64,000 nt of DNA from Tetrahymena thermophila SB210 (Eukaryota > Ciliophora > Oligohymenophorea > Hymenostomatida > Tetrahymenidae): NCBI RefSeq assembly GCF_000189635.1, contig NW_002476484.1, forward strand, positions 558,001 through 622,000, given 5' to 3'. The notes below the pieces were generated by a model. The model was given only the letters and a program-made list of their open reading frames with translations. It made no database searches and was not told the origin of the DNA. The translations under genes were made by a program, and so were the position numbers. Shown in pieces: positions 1 to 13,227 of this stretch; position 1 is the first letter of the stretch; each line of letters opens with the position of its first letter.

Positions 1-1233
1 TATATTTAAGTTTCCTTCTCCGTATGATAACTCAATACTTTTAAATTCTTTATCAAGATTTTATTGCAATATTCACAGCTTCATTTTTACTTTTAAATAA
101 ATAAAAAAGCTAATTTTAAATAATAATAATAAACCAGAATATTTGCAAAACTATTGAAAAAAAAATTAATTAAAATAATAGTTTGGTTTGCATCAGTAAT
201 CTCTATAACAAAGAACGTAATTTGTAAATAAAATAATTAATTAATTCAGCAAATATCATTGAAAAATTTATAAAAGAAAATTAAATTTAATAGAAAAATT
301 TTATTCTTTTATAACAATCTCGATTAGAATTTATCTTTTAAATTTAGTAGATCAAAATGAGTTTAGGTAAATGAGGAATCTCAGATCAACTTGACTAAGT
401 TTTAAATTTGTAGAGTTGAGCATCATGTATGTTTTAAAGAAATAATTAAGTTGAATTTGTATTTTCTATAAAATTAATTACTCAATTCAACTTATGATAA
501 TAAAAATATTTTTAAAATTTAATTTTATTTAATTATTGCAAAAAATTTTAATTGGTTGTCGACTAGACAAAATATATTTATTTAAATCATCATTTTCATA
601 AAACTTTTTATTTGTATATAAAAAATCAATTTGTCATTCATTACTTTCAGATTTTTAAGATGATTTTTTTAAAATACAATATATGATTTGTCATTTTTAA
701 ACTTGTTTATGAGTATTTATTTGATTATTTACATAAAATAAAATATTCAAACCTTAAAAGTATTCTAAATTGTGATTTTAAAGAATTTTACAAAGTTATA
801 ATAGAATTAAATCTAAAATAGCATAGTAAGATAAAATAATAAGATTTTAAAAATCAATTTTCTGATATATTTAATAAAAATCAACTTCACCAATACATAT
901 TATATTGGGTAAATTAAAATAGCCATAGATTTCTAACCCTAAATTCTAATGTAAAAATTATAAAAAATTACCTAAATATCTAAAATTTCAGTGTTAAACC
1001 TTAAAAAAGGTTGTACCCTAAGTACTATACATAAATATATAAAGAGCAAATAAATATTTTCAGTTATCTAAAGCAATTTATTTAATAATTGAATTTTAAA
1101 ATGAAGTTAATAATTTATTTTTATATAAATAAAAATTGAAATGATTTGTGTTTATGTAAAAAAAATATTACAAATGATTATTAAAATATTGCATTCATAC
1201 TTATTACTATAATTAATTTGCTTTTAAATAAGT
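1..1233. other. AT-rich intergenic sequence
   Basis: No convincing reading frame was found here with TGA as the only stop. The stretch holds homopolymer and TA-rich spacer plus one short dispersed repeat near 968-1029 that is listed separately. It probably includes the 3' untranslated region of the minus-strand gene that ends at 1234. Confidence 0.6.
968..1029 (+). repeat. Short dispersed repeat, copy 1
   Basis: This stretch of about 62 bp matches the reverse complement of 60792-60854. Both copies share a TTACCT start, a TCTAAAATTTCAGTG-type core (CCTAAAATTTCAGTG in the other copy), a CCTT-A-rich-AGG step and a GTACCCTAAG...TACTATA end. Identity by eye is about 80 percent. Both copies lie in spacer DNA, so the element may be a small mobile or structural repeat, or a small RNA gene; which one is unknown. 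Confidence 0.5.
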
Positions 1234-4195
1234 TCAAGTTAAATTTCTCCAAATTTCATCAACTACATCCTTGATAAAAGAAAAATTACCTTTTTTAAAG
1301 AGCTTAAGTAAGACTGATAGCAACAAAGGCACAAATATCCAAATAAAACCAGATAATTGGTCTTTATTTATAGGTATTATATTTAAAAAGTAAAGCTAAT
1401 TTTCTTTTTAATGCTCTTCTAGGTCTTTTATGATAATTTCATATTACTATATTAGTTATTTTAGATATTTCTTTTCCTATTATAAATTTTATTAATCTGA
1501 TTAGTTACTATAATTGTTTACATATCTTCCTTATTGCTCGAATATCGATTTTATTTAATTTAGATTCCATTTTATATCTTCATACTTCATAATTACATAA
1601 TCTTCTTTAATTCTTAAATCAATTCTTCTATTGAAATTGAGATTGTAACGTTAATTAGAGTCAAATTGGCTTTTTTATTTTAAATCTATTAATTGATATT
1701 CTAATTGATCTAATATAATTTTATGTTCCTTATACTTAAGAATTTTTTTTATTTGTTTAACTGCTTCAAATTAAAAGTATAAAATTGTTGGATGATTTTA
1801 ATCTATTTCATCATTATTAATTTAATCTGTACCATTTTTATAATTTTGTTCTAACTTAGAATACTTATCAAGAGTTTATTTTAAAGCTGAGGTAATATCT
1901 TATAAGATTTATAGGTGTTCATAATAAGATGAATTAATTTCACAGAAAAATGAAACAACCTCATAAAGGGACTTTATGATGATTCTATAAAATAATATAA
2001 TTAGGACAACTAAATTTGTTGATGATAGAGATTAGCCTTCACATTCAGTTTGCACAGTATAAAAAGAATACAAAGTAGGCCAAAATAAAATGATAAGTGT
2101 TAAAGTTGTTGTAAATTCTAAAAGACAGTGAAGCATGATAATGTTTTTATTGGCTATATTTTACTAAAAAGTTAATTTTCTCAAATTGTACCATGTGTTA
2201 ATAGATTTCAGGCTGAATAAGTTGATGCAAGGCAATTCATAACTAGAAATATCATAATTTTATCTATTTTCTTCACTTCTGTCATAAATTAATAGTTATG
2301 TTAATCTCTTAAGTGAATTACGATATGATTTTAGTAGCTAGATTGAATTGCATTCAAAGTCAAATAGAATAACAAATATGATGTTAGAATATTTTTTCAT
2401 GTAATTAAATGCTTGCTCGTTTTTAACTTGGAAATTAAAATATTGCAAAATTACTAAAACAAGAGTTATAATCATAAAAATGAAGCAAAGCAATTTTATG
2501 AAGAAGAAAAAGTTATGAATAAGACCTTTTGTAATGCATCCGATTTCTATATTGATTAGTTTCTTTTTATTTTCCTCTTGTCTCTTCTCGTATAGCTTTA
2601 GATAATCTTTATCAACACCAATTGTTTAATCCGAAAGACCATTTTCGTTTGGAGTGAATAAATATTAGTAGAATAAACTCAAACCATTAAATATTTATCC
2701 TTTTTAATTTAATTAATTATTTACAATTTATATCCTATTATATAAAAATTCATAATTATCTCCATCATTTCCTTTATAATCTTTTTCATTTTTCAAAACT
2801 TTTTCCAAATCTTTTAAATAATAAAATTCTAATTAAAGAACTAATTCAACTTCACAAGGCTTTCTCATAAATTAAATTTATAAGTCTTCATCACTTATCT
2901 ATAATCTCTCAAGGATTTGTTGTTTATCCTATAAAGAAGTATCGAAATTGGTGTTAGTATTTGAGTATTTAGATAGTATCTCCAACAAAAGAAATAGAAT
3001 TTCTTGAATAATTATAAAATAAATAATTAATCTCATGTTTTCATCTTAAGTGTTGTTATTAGGAAGCATTTTTTACATTAAAAAATAAGCAACCAAAATA
3101 CCAGAAAATACCCAAAACTTAACAAAATCAAACAACTCTACTGGTGATTAACAACTAGAAAAATTGAAATATTTATCAAAGTTTCTTTCTCTTTTTTCAT
3201 TACAACAAATAAATGATGAAATAAAGCTATGTTAATTAACACGATATCTAATTTTAGAATCTTTTTACTATTTCTACCTTTCTTGATAGTTTTAATCTTC
3301 TATTATAAAACTAACTATATTATGAACAAAAGCAATTGGAGAAAAGATAATGATTGCGAAGGTGGAGATCACTAAACGAAAGGGTAAAGCCAAATAGCTT
3401 AACAATAGGTGTTTTAGTTTTATCTATCTAATAATCTAATCAGGTTTGCCTTAGAATAAAAGAAATTACTAAAGTTATTTAGAGATTATCTGCTGAGTAT
3501 TTTCCAATAAAGTATATCTTTTTTTTGGCTTAAAACTTTCATCAGTAAGGTTTGTGGCTATTAAGACATCTTCATAATGTAACTTTTTTTATTCTATATC
3601 TTTAGTATAGGGTTTATATTTTTTGTTGCGCCCATAAAAGAATTTAAATGCTTCACTTTTTTTTACTAACTTTTATTCAAGATATCCTATTCATTTTATA
3701 AATTAATTATTTATTAATTATCAAAAAATTATTTTCTCTTTTTAATAGTTCTAAAAATACTTTTTTGTATAAAATTCTTTTTAAGATATTTTAAAAATTT
3801 TAATTTCAATAAAATAAACACAAAAATAACATTTTTATTTGAATACTAAACAAAAAGGATAATCATAATTTTAAAGAAAACTCTAATTTACCACTGCAGC
3901 TAATGCAACTTAATGATTTGTTATTGCTACTATTGTTATTTTAGGACGAACTCTTATAAATTTTATATTTATTATAAACATCGTCTATAAAAAGATTCTT
4001 TTTAAGTGATTCTTTGTATAAAGGGTTTTTACTATTTTCGAGTTTTGAATAGTAATTATTGAGATAATCCAAGTAAAATGCAACGTATTTCTTTTAAATA
4101 AAATAGATTTATCTAAAAAAGTAATTTTCTTAGAGTGTTTCCTCTTTTAGAACTTATCCTTATTGCAAAAGTGCTTTTGATGCAAATTATCCCAT
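1234..4195 (-). CDS. Large multi-pass membrane protein, ciliate-type, function unknown
   Basis: Two exons, 4195-3892 and 3665-1234, are split by a GT-AG intron of 226 bp with start GTAAATTAG and end AAAGTTAG. Together they make 911 aa ending in TGA. Exon 1 encodes a hydrophilic N-terminus of about 101 residues ending in a Ser/Asn-rich stretch. Exon 2 carries about seven hydrophobic segments. Two lie early (one includes IISTFAIIIFSPIAF-like sequence), one follows a Cys-containing loop, three are central, and one is near the C-terminus (SGFIWIFVPLLLSVLLKLF). A charged, Gln-rich, probably coiled region precedes the last segment. The start is the first ATG of the open exon 1 frame and follows an A/T-rich leader. 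It is divergent from the plus-strand membrane gene that starts at 5629. I do not recognise the family. Both ends fit the ciliate code, and the model is firm apart from the exact splice positions. Confidence 0.82.
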
Positions 4196-5628
4196 AAAAT
4201 AAGTGAGTATTTATATATTCTACAAGTGAATTTGTTCTTTTAATTAATCTTATTACTTTTTAATCTCTAAAAAGTCTAAAAAAATATCAAAACTAAATCA
4301 AAAATTAATTATTAATCAGTTGTTAGATTTAAAACTTTGATTTGTAAGTAACTTAAGAAATAATAAAGGTATATTTTATTATTTTAATTACTTTCTTTAT
4401 AAATCATATCTGAGATTATTACTAAAATCACAAATTTAATATCTTGGTTTTTTATTTTTACAATTAAGAAAGGAAAATTATATTTTTTATCTATTTATAA
4501 TTGTTATTTATAAAAAACCACTGATTTTTCTTTTTGCCTATTTTTCTTCTGTATCAATCGATCTTTTTAAAGAATTCTAAATTAAACAAATATTTAAGAT
4601 GTGTAATCAACATATTTTTGTAATTAATCTTTTTTTAAGGAAAACAAAATAAATTTTAACATAATAGCTATGTTTATTACAACCAATTCGAATGATTTAT
4701 TTTGAACAACCATTAAAAGCAATCAACCATCAAAGTTAAATGTAATTATTTTTTAAATAAAGAAATCTAGGGTCAAAAATATGTAAAAAATTATATGACT
4801 TGAAGAAAAATTTAAAACATACAAACTCTTAATTAATAATAAACTGTTAAGATATTGATGATTTAGAATATTATGTAGATAAAATTCATAATTCTTTACT
4901 TAAAAATTCTAAGACCCTTGCCACCACATTAGCTTCAATCTAGCGAAGAGAGTTGATTGTATTTCAATTAAGATCCAGATTCAGGCACACATTACGAATA
5001 AAAAAATATTTAAATTAAATTTATTTTGAATTAATATTCTATCTCAAATTAAAAATTTAAATGTTAAAATTGCATATTTATTTAGTGATTGAATAAGGGC
5101 GGAGGAATTTTTTTTTTAAAAGATATCATTTTTGAAAAAGAAAATTTTTTGTAACCGTTTATTGAACCTATTCTAAGCCTTGATATTTAAAATATCTTCC
5201 CCTGCTTTGGTATTAATGAATATATTTTAAACTATTTCACTTCATTTTATAAATCTAATTTTATTTTTAAGAGTAGATCAATTATATAATGATTGATTTG
5301 AATAAGTTTAAATAAATTTTCAAAAAAGTATTTCAAATATATGATATTTTGTAAAATACTCTTTATTAAAAGAGCTTTAAGGTTGTTAAATTTGTAACCT
5401 AAGGTGAAAAAATTTACTTATTTATAAAAATTGATAAGAAAATAAGATTGACAAAATAAATTTGAACATTTAACAATATCAATCAATTTAATTAAAACTG
5501 AGTATATTTTTACTTTTAATTCTAAATGAATAAATCAATTAAAAAAGAAAAACTTGCAAAAATTATTTATTTATTAATAACTAAAAAAAAGCTCTGATTA
5601 CTAATTTTTTTGGATTACCCTAAAATAA
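4196..5628. other. Intergenic region between two divergent membrane-protein genes
   Basis: No gene is supported here. The stretch is mostly AT-rich homopolymer sequence and must contain the promoters of the two divergent genes. A patch around 4910-5000 is richer in G and C than the rest, but it shows neither an open frame longer than background nor a tRNA-like fold. Confidence 0.5.
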
Positions 5629-8073
5629 ATGAGTGATTTAAGAAATATATAATTAACTGATATGTAAAAGAAGAACAGCTCACTTACAGAGAGCTAAATG
5701 AAGCCTAAATTAAAAGAACTCATTTTTGATATAGAAAAGAAAAGGATAGAAAAGGCAAAATAATAACACAAGTAAAAGTACTAAAGTGATTTACTCTAAT
5801 ACGAAGAAAGGCTAAAATCGTTTTTCTAAGAAATATATGTAAACCATATTCTAATTGAGTAATATCGCTACGAAATATACAAAAATGCATAAAAATAAAT
5901 ATAAAATGAATAATCATATAATAATTACAAAGACTTACATTTAAAATCCTGCAAAACGCATATTTAAAAAAATGTATAAGAATATTACAACTTTATGATT
6001 AATTAAAATACTTCAGAAAAAAAGGATAAGCCCAAAAATAAAACAATACATGGAGCTTTTAACACATTTTGGTTCTATTTAATAACTATATTGAAAATAT
6101 TCTTTTGGCCGCTCACATTTATATTTTACTATTGCTTGTATGGTGAAAGGTTATTTTAACTATTAAAGCTATTGGTCAGAAATTGTTTTCCTATCTTTTA
6201 TTTCGCAGCTTACCCTAGTTCATTGAGAAATTAATATTAAAACAAAAAAAAGTAAAACCTGCCAGATAATCAAGAAGACTGTACTGAAAATGAGGAAAAA
6301 TTTATTTTCAGTGACTAATTGTTTTTTACAAATGAAAATTGTAATTAAAATTAATCGTTTCAAAAGCATACTTTATACTCATTTGATTCAAAAGATTGCA
6401 GTACTTATCTACTTGTGTTTATTTTTTGTAATTTATGCTTAGCATCTTTTGTTCTCAATTTTATTGGAATTGTAGATATCGCATACAATCCTGATAGCTT
6501 ATATTCATAGATTTTTGGTATAAATTTTATTATTTTATTTTACCTATTAATAAATTCTTGTGCCAACATTTTGATCTGCGTTTAAGGAAATTATCTTAAA
6601 TTTTTGAGTGATAATTAAGAGTTGCAAGATCTTATGGATAAAGAAGACATTATTGCAAATAATCTATACTTAAATTTCATGTTAGATCCAATAGACATAA
6701 ATTTAAACTAATCCTTTGAATTTTATGAGCAAGCATTTTATCCAAACAGGATTTAATATGATGAGTAAGGAAAAAAAATAAACTAAAATATCATTGAAAT
6801 GTAAGAAGATGTTTAAGAGGATGTTTATTGTCTTTAAGATCAAGAAATTTTATTAAAAAAAAAATGGGTTAGTGGAATTGGTATTTTCTCTTAGTATCTT
6901 TTCTAATCTTCAAGACCTGTAGCAGATGAGTTACCCCATGTTTGTAAAGGTTATGTGAAGTTCTATTAAAAAAATTACCACCCTTACAATTTGAGGAAAA
7001 TTTTAATTAAATTTTACAACAATCTTTTTTTCCCTATAATTCTCATTTTAATTATGGCTTTGCTAACTTACAATACAGTTAAGTAACAAAATTACATCGT
7101 TAATACAGGCTAAAAATCAATATTGGGTGCTTTCTGGGTAAATTTGATCCTGTATATATTAATTTAATCCAATAATAGATACTTTAAGAAAGTCTTTTCA
7201 AATAGATTGCATGCTTTGGAGCGTCTTGGATTGATGATTTCTTTTGACACAAAAGTGACTTATTCGCTTACTATGAAAGAGTTACCAACAATGGATATTT
7301 TCTGTACTAAATCTCTATAGACATGGTTAAATTTAAGAGTTATTACTATGAAATATAAAATTTATTCTTTAAATGGATGGATCACTTTAATTTTATTAGA
7401 AATACTACTTTTGGTCATAGAATCTCTATCTTAATTTGTAGATTCAAATGGAAATATTTAATACTAGTTAACGAAAGTAAATCCCTATCTCAGATACTTA
7501 TTAATTGTAGCTTTATTTTAAAGGATAACAACATTTTTAATCCCTAGCTTGATTTAATAGGCCAGGATTAATGATTAATTCAATCAGCACAAATAATAAT
7601 TAAGACATAATTTAAAAGAAATTAAATGGATTTACTCAGATATTGACTAAAATTTTGAAAATAGTGCATACAAAGAACTAAAATAGCTTAGCAGATAATT
7701 TAATTTATTCGGAATTAAGTAAGAGGTATTTTCTTATAGCACGAAAAAAGCTTTAAGAAGGATTGCTTGGTATGATTTTGCTCAAGTTGACCCTATTACA
7801 AAAAAAAAAATAATCTCTGAATCTGTATCAAATGACGAATTTATAAAGAAAGAAAGATCATACTTAAAAAAACTGATAACAAAGTATGAATAAGTAATTG
7901 AATCTATGGATTAAAATTAATAGATTCATTAAATTTATGCATTTGGAATAACACCTATTTCTTTCTAAATTTTAGGTGTCGTTTTAACTTTTGCATTAAC
8001 CGGTTTTATATAGTGGATAGTTAGTTTATTAAATGATAAAGCAGCCGATAGTTGCAACTTACCTTCAAATTGA
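5629..8073 (+). CDS. Multi-pass membrane protein, function unknown
   Basis: A single exon of 815 codons including TGA encodes 814 aa. It contains dozens of TAA/TAG codons read as Gln. The first 140 or so residues are hydrophilic, Lys/Gln/Tyr-rich and probably cytoplasmic. About eight to nine hydrophobic segments follow, starting near residue 150 (FWFYLITILKIFFWPLTF) and ending with a C-terminal one (LGVVLTFALTGFIQWIVSLL) about 25 residues from the end. A hydrophilic central loop rich in Asp, Glu and Gln separates the early and late membrane clusters, and another acidic loop precedes the last segment. No catalytic or channel signature is recognised. The start chosen is the first ATG in a clean A-rich context. 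It resembles the minus-strand gene at 1234-4195 only in topology. Confidence 0.85.
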
Positions 8074-8711
8074 ATGATTCTAAAATAAATTAGACAATCC
8101 ATCTTTAATAACTATTGATATAAATATAGTTTTTAAGCACTACTAAATTTATATTGATTATAATTTAATTTACTTTAAGTTAAACATGAAGATAATTTTT
8201 AAATTTTTATAATATATATTTTGAAATCATTTAAATTTAAATGATTAAAACTTCTTTTATAATTTAATTATTTTAAAATATTATTTTAAAAAATATGTTA
8301 AAGTTTCAGTTTTTAAAATATAAAATTCTTTTGTTTATTTGTATCTTAGATAAAATATACTAAAAAAACCAATATGATAATTATAATTCATTAATTGAAT
8401 GATTTATTTCAAACAAATTTACAAAATAATTATTTTAAAATATCAAAATTTGATACAATTTATTTATTCAGTTAAACAAATATATTTTGATGAAAATAAT
8501 TTAATTTCATTGAAAGTATTTTTTTTAAGTTTTTATAACATTTATAAGGAGTAAATTACTTTATTTATTATTATTATATAAAGAAGTAGCTTTAAAATAA
8601 ATATTTAAGTTTTCATCTAAAATTTTAGATTTTACATGAATATTTTTATCAATTTGCTTAGATTTTCTTGTTATATTTTGCTTTTTTATAAAGTAAAATT
8701 TCGTTTTTAGC
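8074..8711. other. AT-rich spacer between convergent genes
   Basis: The stretch lies between the 3' ends of the plus-strand membrane gene and the minus-strand RING gene. Nothing beyond AT-rich probable 3' untranslated sequence is seen. Confidence 0.6.
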
Positions 8712-9524
8712 TCATGCTATGTAAAGATGAATTAATTTTCCCGGCTTTCTACAAATAGGACAGGCTTTTAAACTCTTAGAACATTATGCACATGTGTTTG
8801 TGTGACCACAACCACTCCAGACAAACTCAACTTTATTTTTTTCTAAGCAGACACAACATTCAAATGTATTTATATAATGATTTTTAATTGATTCCATCTG
8901 CTGGTCATTTATATATTGATTCCTAATTTCTCTTAGAAGCTTATTTTCAAGCTAAAAGAATGAGTCTATGTTTACTTTTTATTTTATTTTTAATATAGAG
9001 TCCAGCTTGTTGTGAGAGATTTCTTTAATCAAGTCATCAAACATGAGTAGGTTCTTTTAAATATCTTTATTCGTTGTAAACATTTTCTTCAGCATTGAAT
9101 CTTTAGGTTCTTTACTATATATCTTTTTGAATTCATCAATTAGCTGTTATTTGAGATTCTGATATTGGTGCTAGCTTTGATAGTCTTTAATCTTTTATTC
9201 AAATTACTCTATTTAGATTTAGAGGAAAATGTTAAATTGTTCCGCCTAAAAGTTGACTTGCTGATACACGCTTTCTATCTTTTCAATTTTTTCATTGAAG
9301 AATCTTTGATATTCTCTACAAAGAACCAACAATTTTTAATTCATATCCTCAATAAATTGGTTCTCAATAATCTTTACTTATTCCTAAAGTTTCTCTTAAT
9401 ACTCCTTCTCTAACTAGGCTTCATATTCTTAATATCGTTGAATAAGTTCTTTCTCTCTTTTCTATAGCTCCTCTTCAATAACTGATTCCTTTATCTTGTT
9501 TTTAATACCTGTAAAAATATTCAT
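8712..9524 (-). CDS. Coiled-coil protein with C-terminal C3HC4 RING finger (probable E3 ubiquitin ligase)
   Basis: A single exon of 270 aa. Residues from about 10 to 215 are highly charged and Gln/Glu/Lys-rich with heptad-like spacing, so a long coiled coil is likely. A RING-HC finger follows near residues 221-258. It shows CCVC, then CGH, then TCAQC and finally CPIC, which gives the C-x2-C, C-x-H-x3-C-x2-C, C-x2-C pattern of C3HC4 RINGs. The protein stops about 12 residues later. C-terminal RINGs of this shape are found in IAP-like and MGRN/LRSAM1-like E3 ligases, where the finger recruits an E2 enzyme and the coiled coil mediates oligomerisation or substrate binding. That role is inferred from the family. 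The start is the first ATG of the open frame, and TGA ends it. Confidence 0.85.
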
Positions 9525-9878
9525 TTTATTTAACAATATTTTTGATTAATATGCTTGTTTATATTTTGAAATTTCTGATTTTTACAAAAAAATTAATTTT
9601 CTATTTTGATAAGGCTCTGATTAGCCAATAAAAAAAGAAATGAATAGAAGGAGCTTTCATGATAAATTAAAAAGTATTAGAATAGCTTTGAAAATATCTC
9701 TTGGCTATATCAATATTATTATTTTTTTTACTAATTTTGCAATATAATTTTAAGAAAATTGTTGAATTTAAACAAATAAAACATAAATTAAATTAAGTTA
9801 AAATAATAAAAAATAATTATATAAAAAATAAAATGATAAAAAATCAAAGTAGAATTATTAATATCGATTTTTTTAAAT
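9525..9878. other. AT-rich intergenic spacer
   Basis: The stretch lies upstream of the RING gene and downstream of the small membrane-protein gene, both on the minus strand. No open frame or RNA gene is seen. Confidence 0.55.
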
Positions 9879-10676
9879 TCAAAAAATCAAGCAAGTCCAA
9901 AGAGCAGGAACTTACTTTTTAAAGAAAAAGAAGAGCATTTAATCGTAAAATACAGGGATGTTAACATTGATTATTTTGTGAGGTAATATTACCATCTTTT
10001 TTCTTACAGCCCAATCTCTTTTCTCAATGGATTTGGCGAGATTTCTCATCAGAGCAAACACGACAAACCCGTTGATAGAGAGAAAGATTTGACATAAAAT
10101 TATTTAAGTAGTTTAAAAATTTATTTTTTTTGATTCTTCTGAAATTATGCACTCACTTTCTAGCTTATACCACTTTTCAGCAGTGTATGAGACACTAAAA
10201 ACATATATAATTGAAAGCAAGTTGATGAAGCTAACTGCAAAGAAGAATTTAGATACAAACAAACATAGCTTTTTGTTATTCTTAAATCCAGTCGAGCATA
10301 GACACAATGGAGGTACGCTAAAATAGAATATAGAAATTAATGCAATTCCTCTAAATCCAATCTCTCCACAACCCTCGATTGTGAGCAGAGGTAACAATTT
10401 TATAAACAAATAAACAGCAGTCCCGCACCCAAAAAATATGCTCAAATACTCTGCTAAAGATATGTCAGCTTCCATTGCTTAAAAAGAGAGTGTATTTATA
10501 TATACCAATTGCTATACCTATGATTATTATTATTGTAAAACTTGCTATTAAGATAAAATATTTATTTCTTTTTTCTCATATTTTTCACCGTCTGCCTTTT
10601 ACTATTTTTTCTTCTCCTTGTCCTATTTATTTTCCTTGAAGGGATAAGCCTCTATGTCCAAAGGCTCGTATTACAT
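9879..10676 (-). CDS. Small multi-pass membrane protein with Gln/Lys-rich N-terminus
   Basis: The frame is open for 266 codons including TGA and encodes 265 aa. Residues 1-67 are hydrophilic: a Lys/Asp/Glu-rich stretch is followed by a Gln run made of TAA and TAG codons. The rest has about four hydrophobic segments: one near 76-96 (SIFFGCGTAVYLFIKLLPLL), one near 107-127 with a PPLC motif, a long one near 133-163, and one near 190-210. A basic loop and a short hydrophobic C-terminus follow. An internal ATG at 10475 could serve as an alternative start, giving a compact four-segment protein of about 198 aa. In another frame the DNA just upstream of that ATG encodes a strongly hydrophobic stretch, so the 5' end is not settled. 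No family is recognised. Confidence 0.65.
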
Positions 10677-11802
10677 TGCTTTATGTAAGTCTTTTTTTGC
10701 TTTTAAATCTTTTAATTTCAGTTATTTATGTTTGTGTTAACTAAATAATGTTAAAAGAAATTTTATTTTAATCTAATAATAACAAAGAAAGTGCAAATAA
10801 TTATTTGATATTTTATTTTAAATAATATTATTCTAAAACAATTTAGCTTTATTAAATATAAAATAGAATATATTATAAAAATTAGAAAACTTTTTATTAA
10901 AAATCCTACCACTCTAAAATAAAAATATTTATAAAATGTACATCTAGATAATTTTTTAAATGACATTATGAAATTCAATCAAAAAAATTTTGATTAAATT
11001 AAATAATTAAAAAATTTAAGCATCAATTAAAAAGTAGAAATTTATTTATTTATTTACTTTTACTTAACTTTAAAAATAAAATTGAATTTTTGTAAAAAAA
11101 TTAATAAGTTAAATCAATAAATATTATTTTAAATTTAATGCTATTTAATAATATTTATTTAATCATCAGTAAAAAATAAACTCTTAATCTTAAAAAATAA
11201 ATGTTTATTTCATGAAAAGCTAATTTATGTGTCTATGCATCTATTTATTGCTTAAGCTAAAGAATAATATTTAAATTAATACAAAAAATTCATTAAAGAA
11301 AAGAATAATTCAAATTTTTCGGTACAAAAAATTGTCTTTTTAATGATAAAAAACATTTTTCTTATGCTAAAAGAATAAATAAATAAAAACTTTTCTTTTA
11401 ACTCTTCTGATTTTTTAAGAAAATTTATTTGTATTTAATAAAAATGAACATTTTTACTTGATTAGAATTAGCAATTTAAGAGTATTTCAGTTGAAAAATC
11501 TATTAAAAAAGATTATTTATTTAAAATTGACTTAAACAAAATCCAATTTTTTTTTTTTTGAATTAAAGTTTTTTTGTAATTTTTAAATGAATCTAAAATA
11601 TTTTAAAAATAAATCATTTTTACTTTTAATTCATTTTTAAGTCATTTTTGACCTTAAAATTTCATCTTGGCAAAATTTTTGATTAATTATTTTAAGAATA
11701 AAGAAACACAAATAATTTTTAGCTGGTTTTACTATAATTTGCAAAATTATCAATAATTTAAAATTTTTAAACAGTTGATTGAATTAAAAGTATCTTTGCA
11801 AA
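10677..11802. other. AT-rich intergenic region
   Basis: No frame of convincing composition is seen on either strand. The stretch lies between the divergent 5' ends of the small membrane-protein gene and the acetyltransferase gene and should hold their promoters. Long A and T runs dominate. Confidence 0.55.
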
Positions 11803-12405
11803 ATGTAATTTGAATTAGGGGAACACAAATGGGTTGATACTAAAATGACAAATTATAAATTAGAGCTAAAAAAACTATCTTAAGAAGATTTAGAGAATAA
11901 ATACGAGGATATCGAGCTTGTAGATATTAAAAAATATAGCATAGAATAATATCTCAATTTGTGGCAATCAGTCGGAAAAAAATATAATTGGAGCTCAAGG
12001 ATTAGATAATCTAGAGAAGAGATTAAATAAAAAGTATTTGATAATCCAAATGAAATAGTTTATGAAATAAGACACTAAGGAAAGGTAATAGGAATATCTG
12101 AATATAGAATTGAAATAGATGGTGAATACGCAGCTTTTAAAGGAGAAAAATATGTTGAAATAGCTTTCTTTGGATTGACAGATGAATTTTAAGGAAAGGG
12201 ATTGGGCAAAAAGTCTTTCTTCAAAACAATTTAAGATATTAAGTTGAATAAAAAAGTAGATAGAATCATTCTTTAAACTTGCTAATTAGATTCTGAAGCA
12301 GCCCTGCCTTTTTATTAAAAGTGTGGCTTTGAAGTTTTCAAAACTTGGAATGAAATGGAAAATATAATTTATTATCCAGAAACATAAAACAGCTCTAAAA
12401 TATGA
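11803..12405 (+). CDS. GNAT-family N-acetyltransferase
   Basis: A single exon of 200 aa. The fold signature is clear. Near residues 118-135 a beta strand (VEIAFFGLTDEF) runs into the acetyl-CoA pyrophosphate-binding loop QGKGLGKK, which matches the Q/R-x-x-G-x-G/A motif A of GNAT enzymes. This is followed by an amphipathic helix, a strand (RIILQTC) and the motif-B-like ALPFYQKCGFEVFKTW. The FYxKxGF segment is typical of the final GNAT strand. The N-terminal part also fits the family: a YLNLWQ helix, the WSSR region and a strand with EIRHQGKVIGISEYRI. The enzyme should transfer acetyl from acetyl-CoA to an amine, but the substrate cannot be told from sequence. The preceding ATG at 11803 opens the frame, and a second in-frame ATG lies 14 codons in. 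It stands alone, flanked by long spacers. Confidence 0.9.
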
Positions 12406-13227
12406 AATTAATTTGGTTATATAAATATTATATTTAAAATAAATAAAATTACTTTGAGAGAATTATAATTATTCTACTTAAAATATAAATCTCTAATATA
12501 TACCTCTAAAACAGACTATAAAGAAAAGCGTGTGCTTAGAAATTTTGTTTTATTTTTATAGATTTTGTTTGCAATTTTATATTTGATCAAAAATAATTTA
12601 TTTATTTTTTAAATATCTTTTTAAAAAAAAAATTAATGAAAAATTTATGAGAAATTTCTTTGAATGAAATAAGTTGGAAAGAAATTTTATATTCATTTAA
12701 AATTTAATAAATAAATATATAACGAATCTAATTTGTTGAGGCAATTACTTTCAACAAAATTCATTATGTTTTTTATGATAAATACTTAGAAAAACCTCCC
12801 ATTCATTTATTAGTATTTTTTTTTAATTTCATAAAATTTTTATAAAAAACATATTTTAGAAATTATTAAAAAACACTTCATAAACTAATTTTTATTTTAG
12901 TTAATTAGATATTGATTTATTTATTTTTTGATTAGTTTATTTTTTGGATGTGTAAGTAAGAAATTATAAAATTAAAAAAATACCTTAAATTTAAAGCTAT
13001 AAACAATAAGATTCATCAGTTTTAGAAAGAAAAGACTTGAAATATATGGAATAATAGATAAATGGATGGATAGATGAATAGATTATATCAAATTACAGAA
13101 TGAATATTAAGATAAATAGAATTAACAAAATATATTTCGATTAAAATAGCTAGTTAATTTAACTATTATTGAATATAGCTTTATTTTCTCTTTCAATTTT
13201 ATTTTAATTACACTTTAATTTATTTTT
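12406..13227. other. AT-rich spacer between convergent genes
   Basis: The stretch lies between the 3' ends of the acetyltransferase gene and the DnaJ gene. No coding or RNA feature is supported. Confidence 0.55.
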
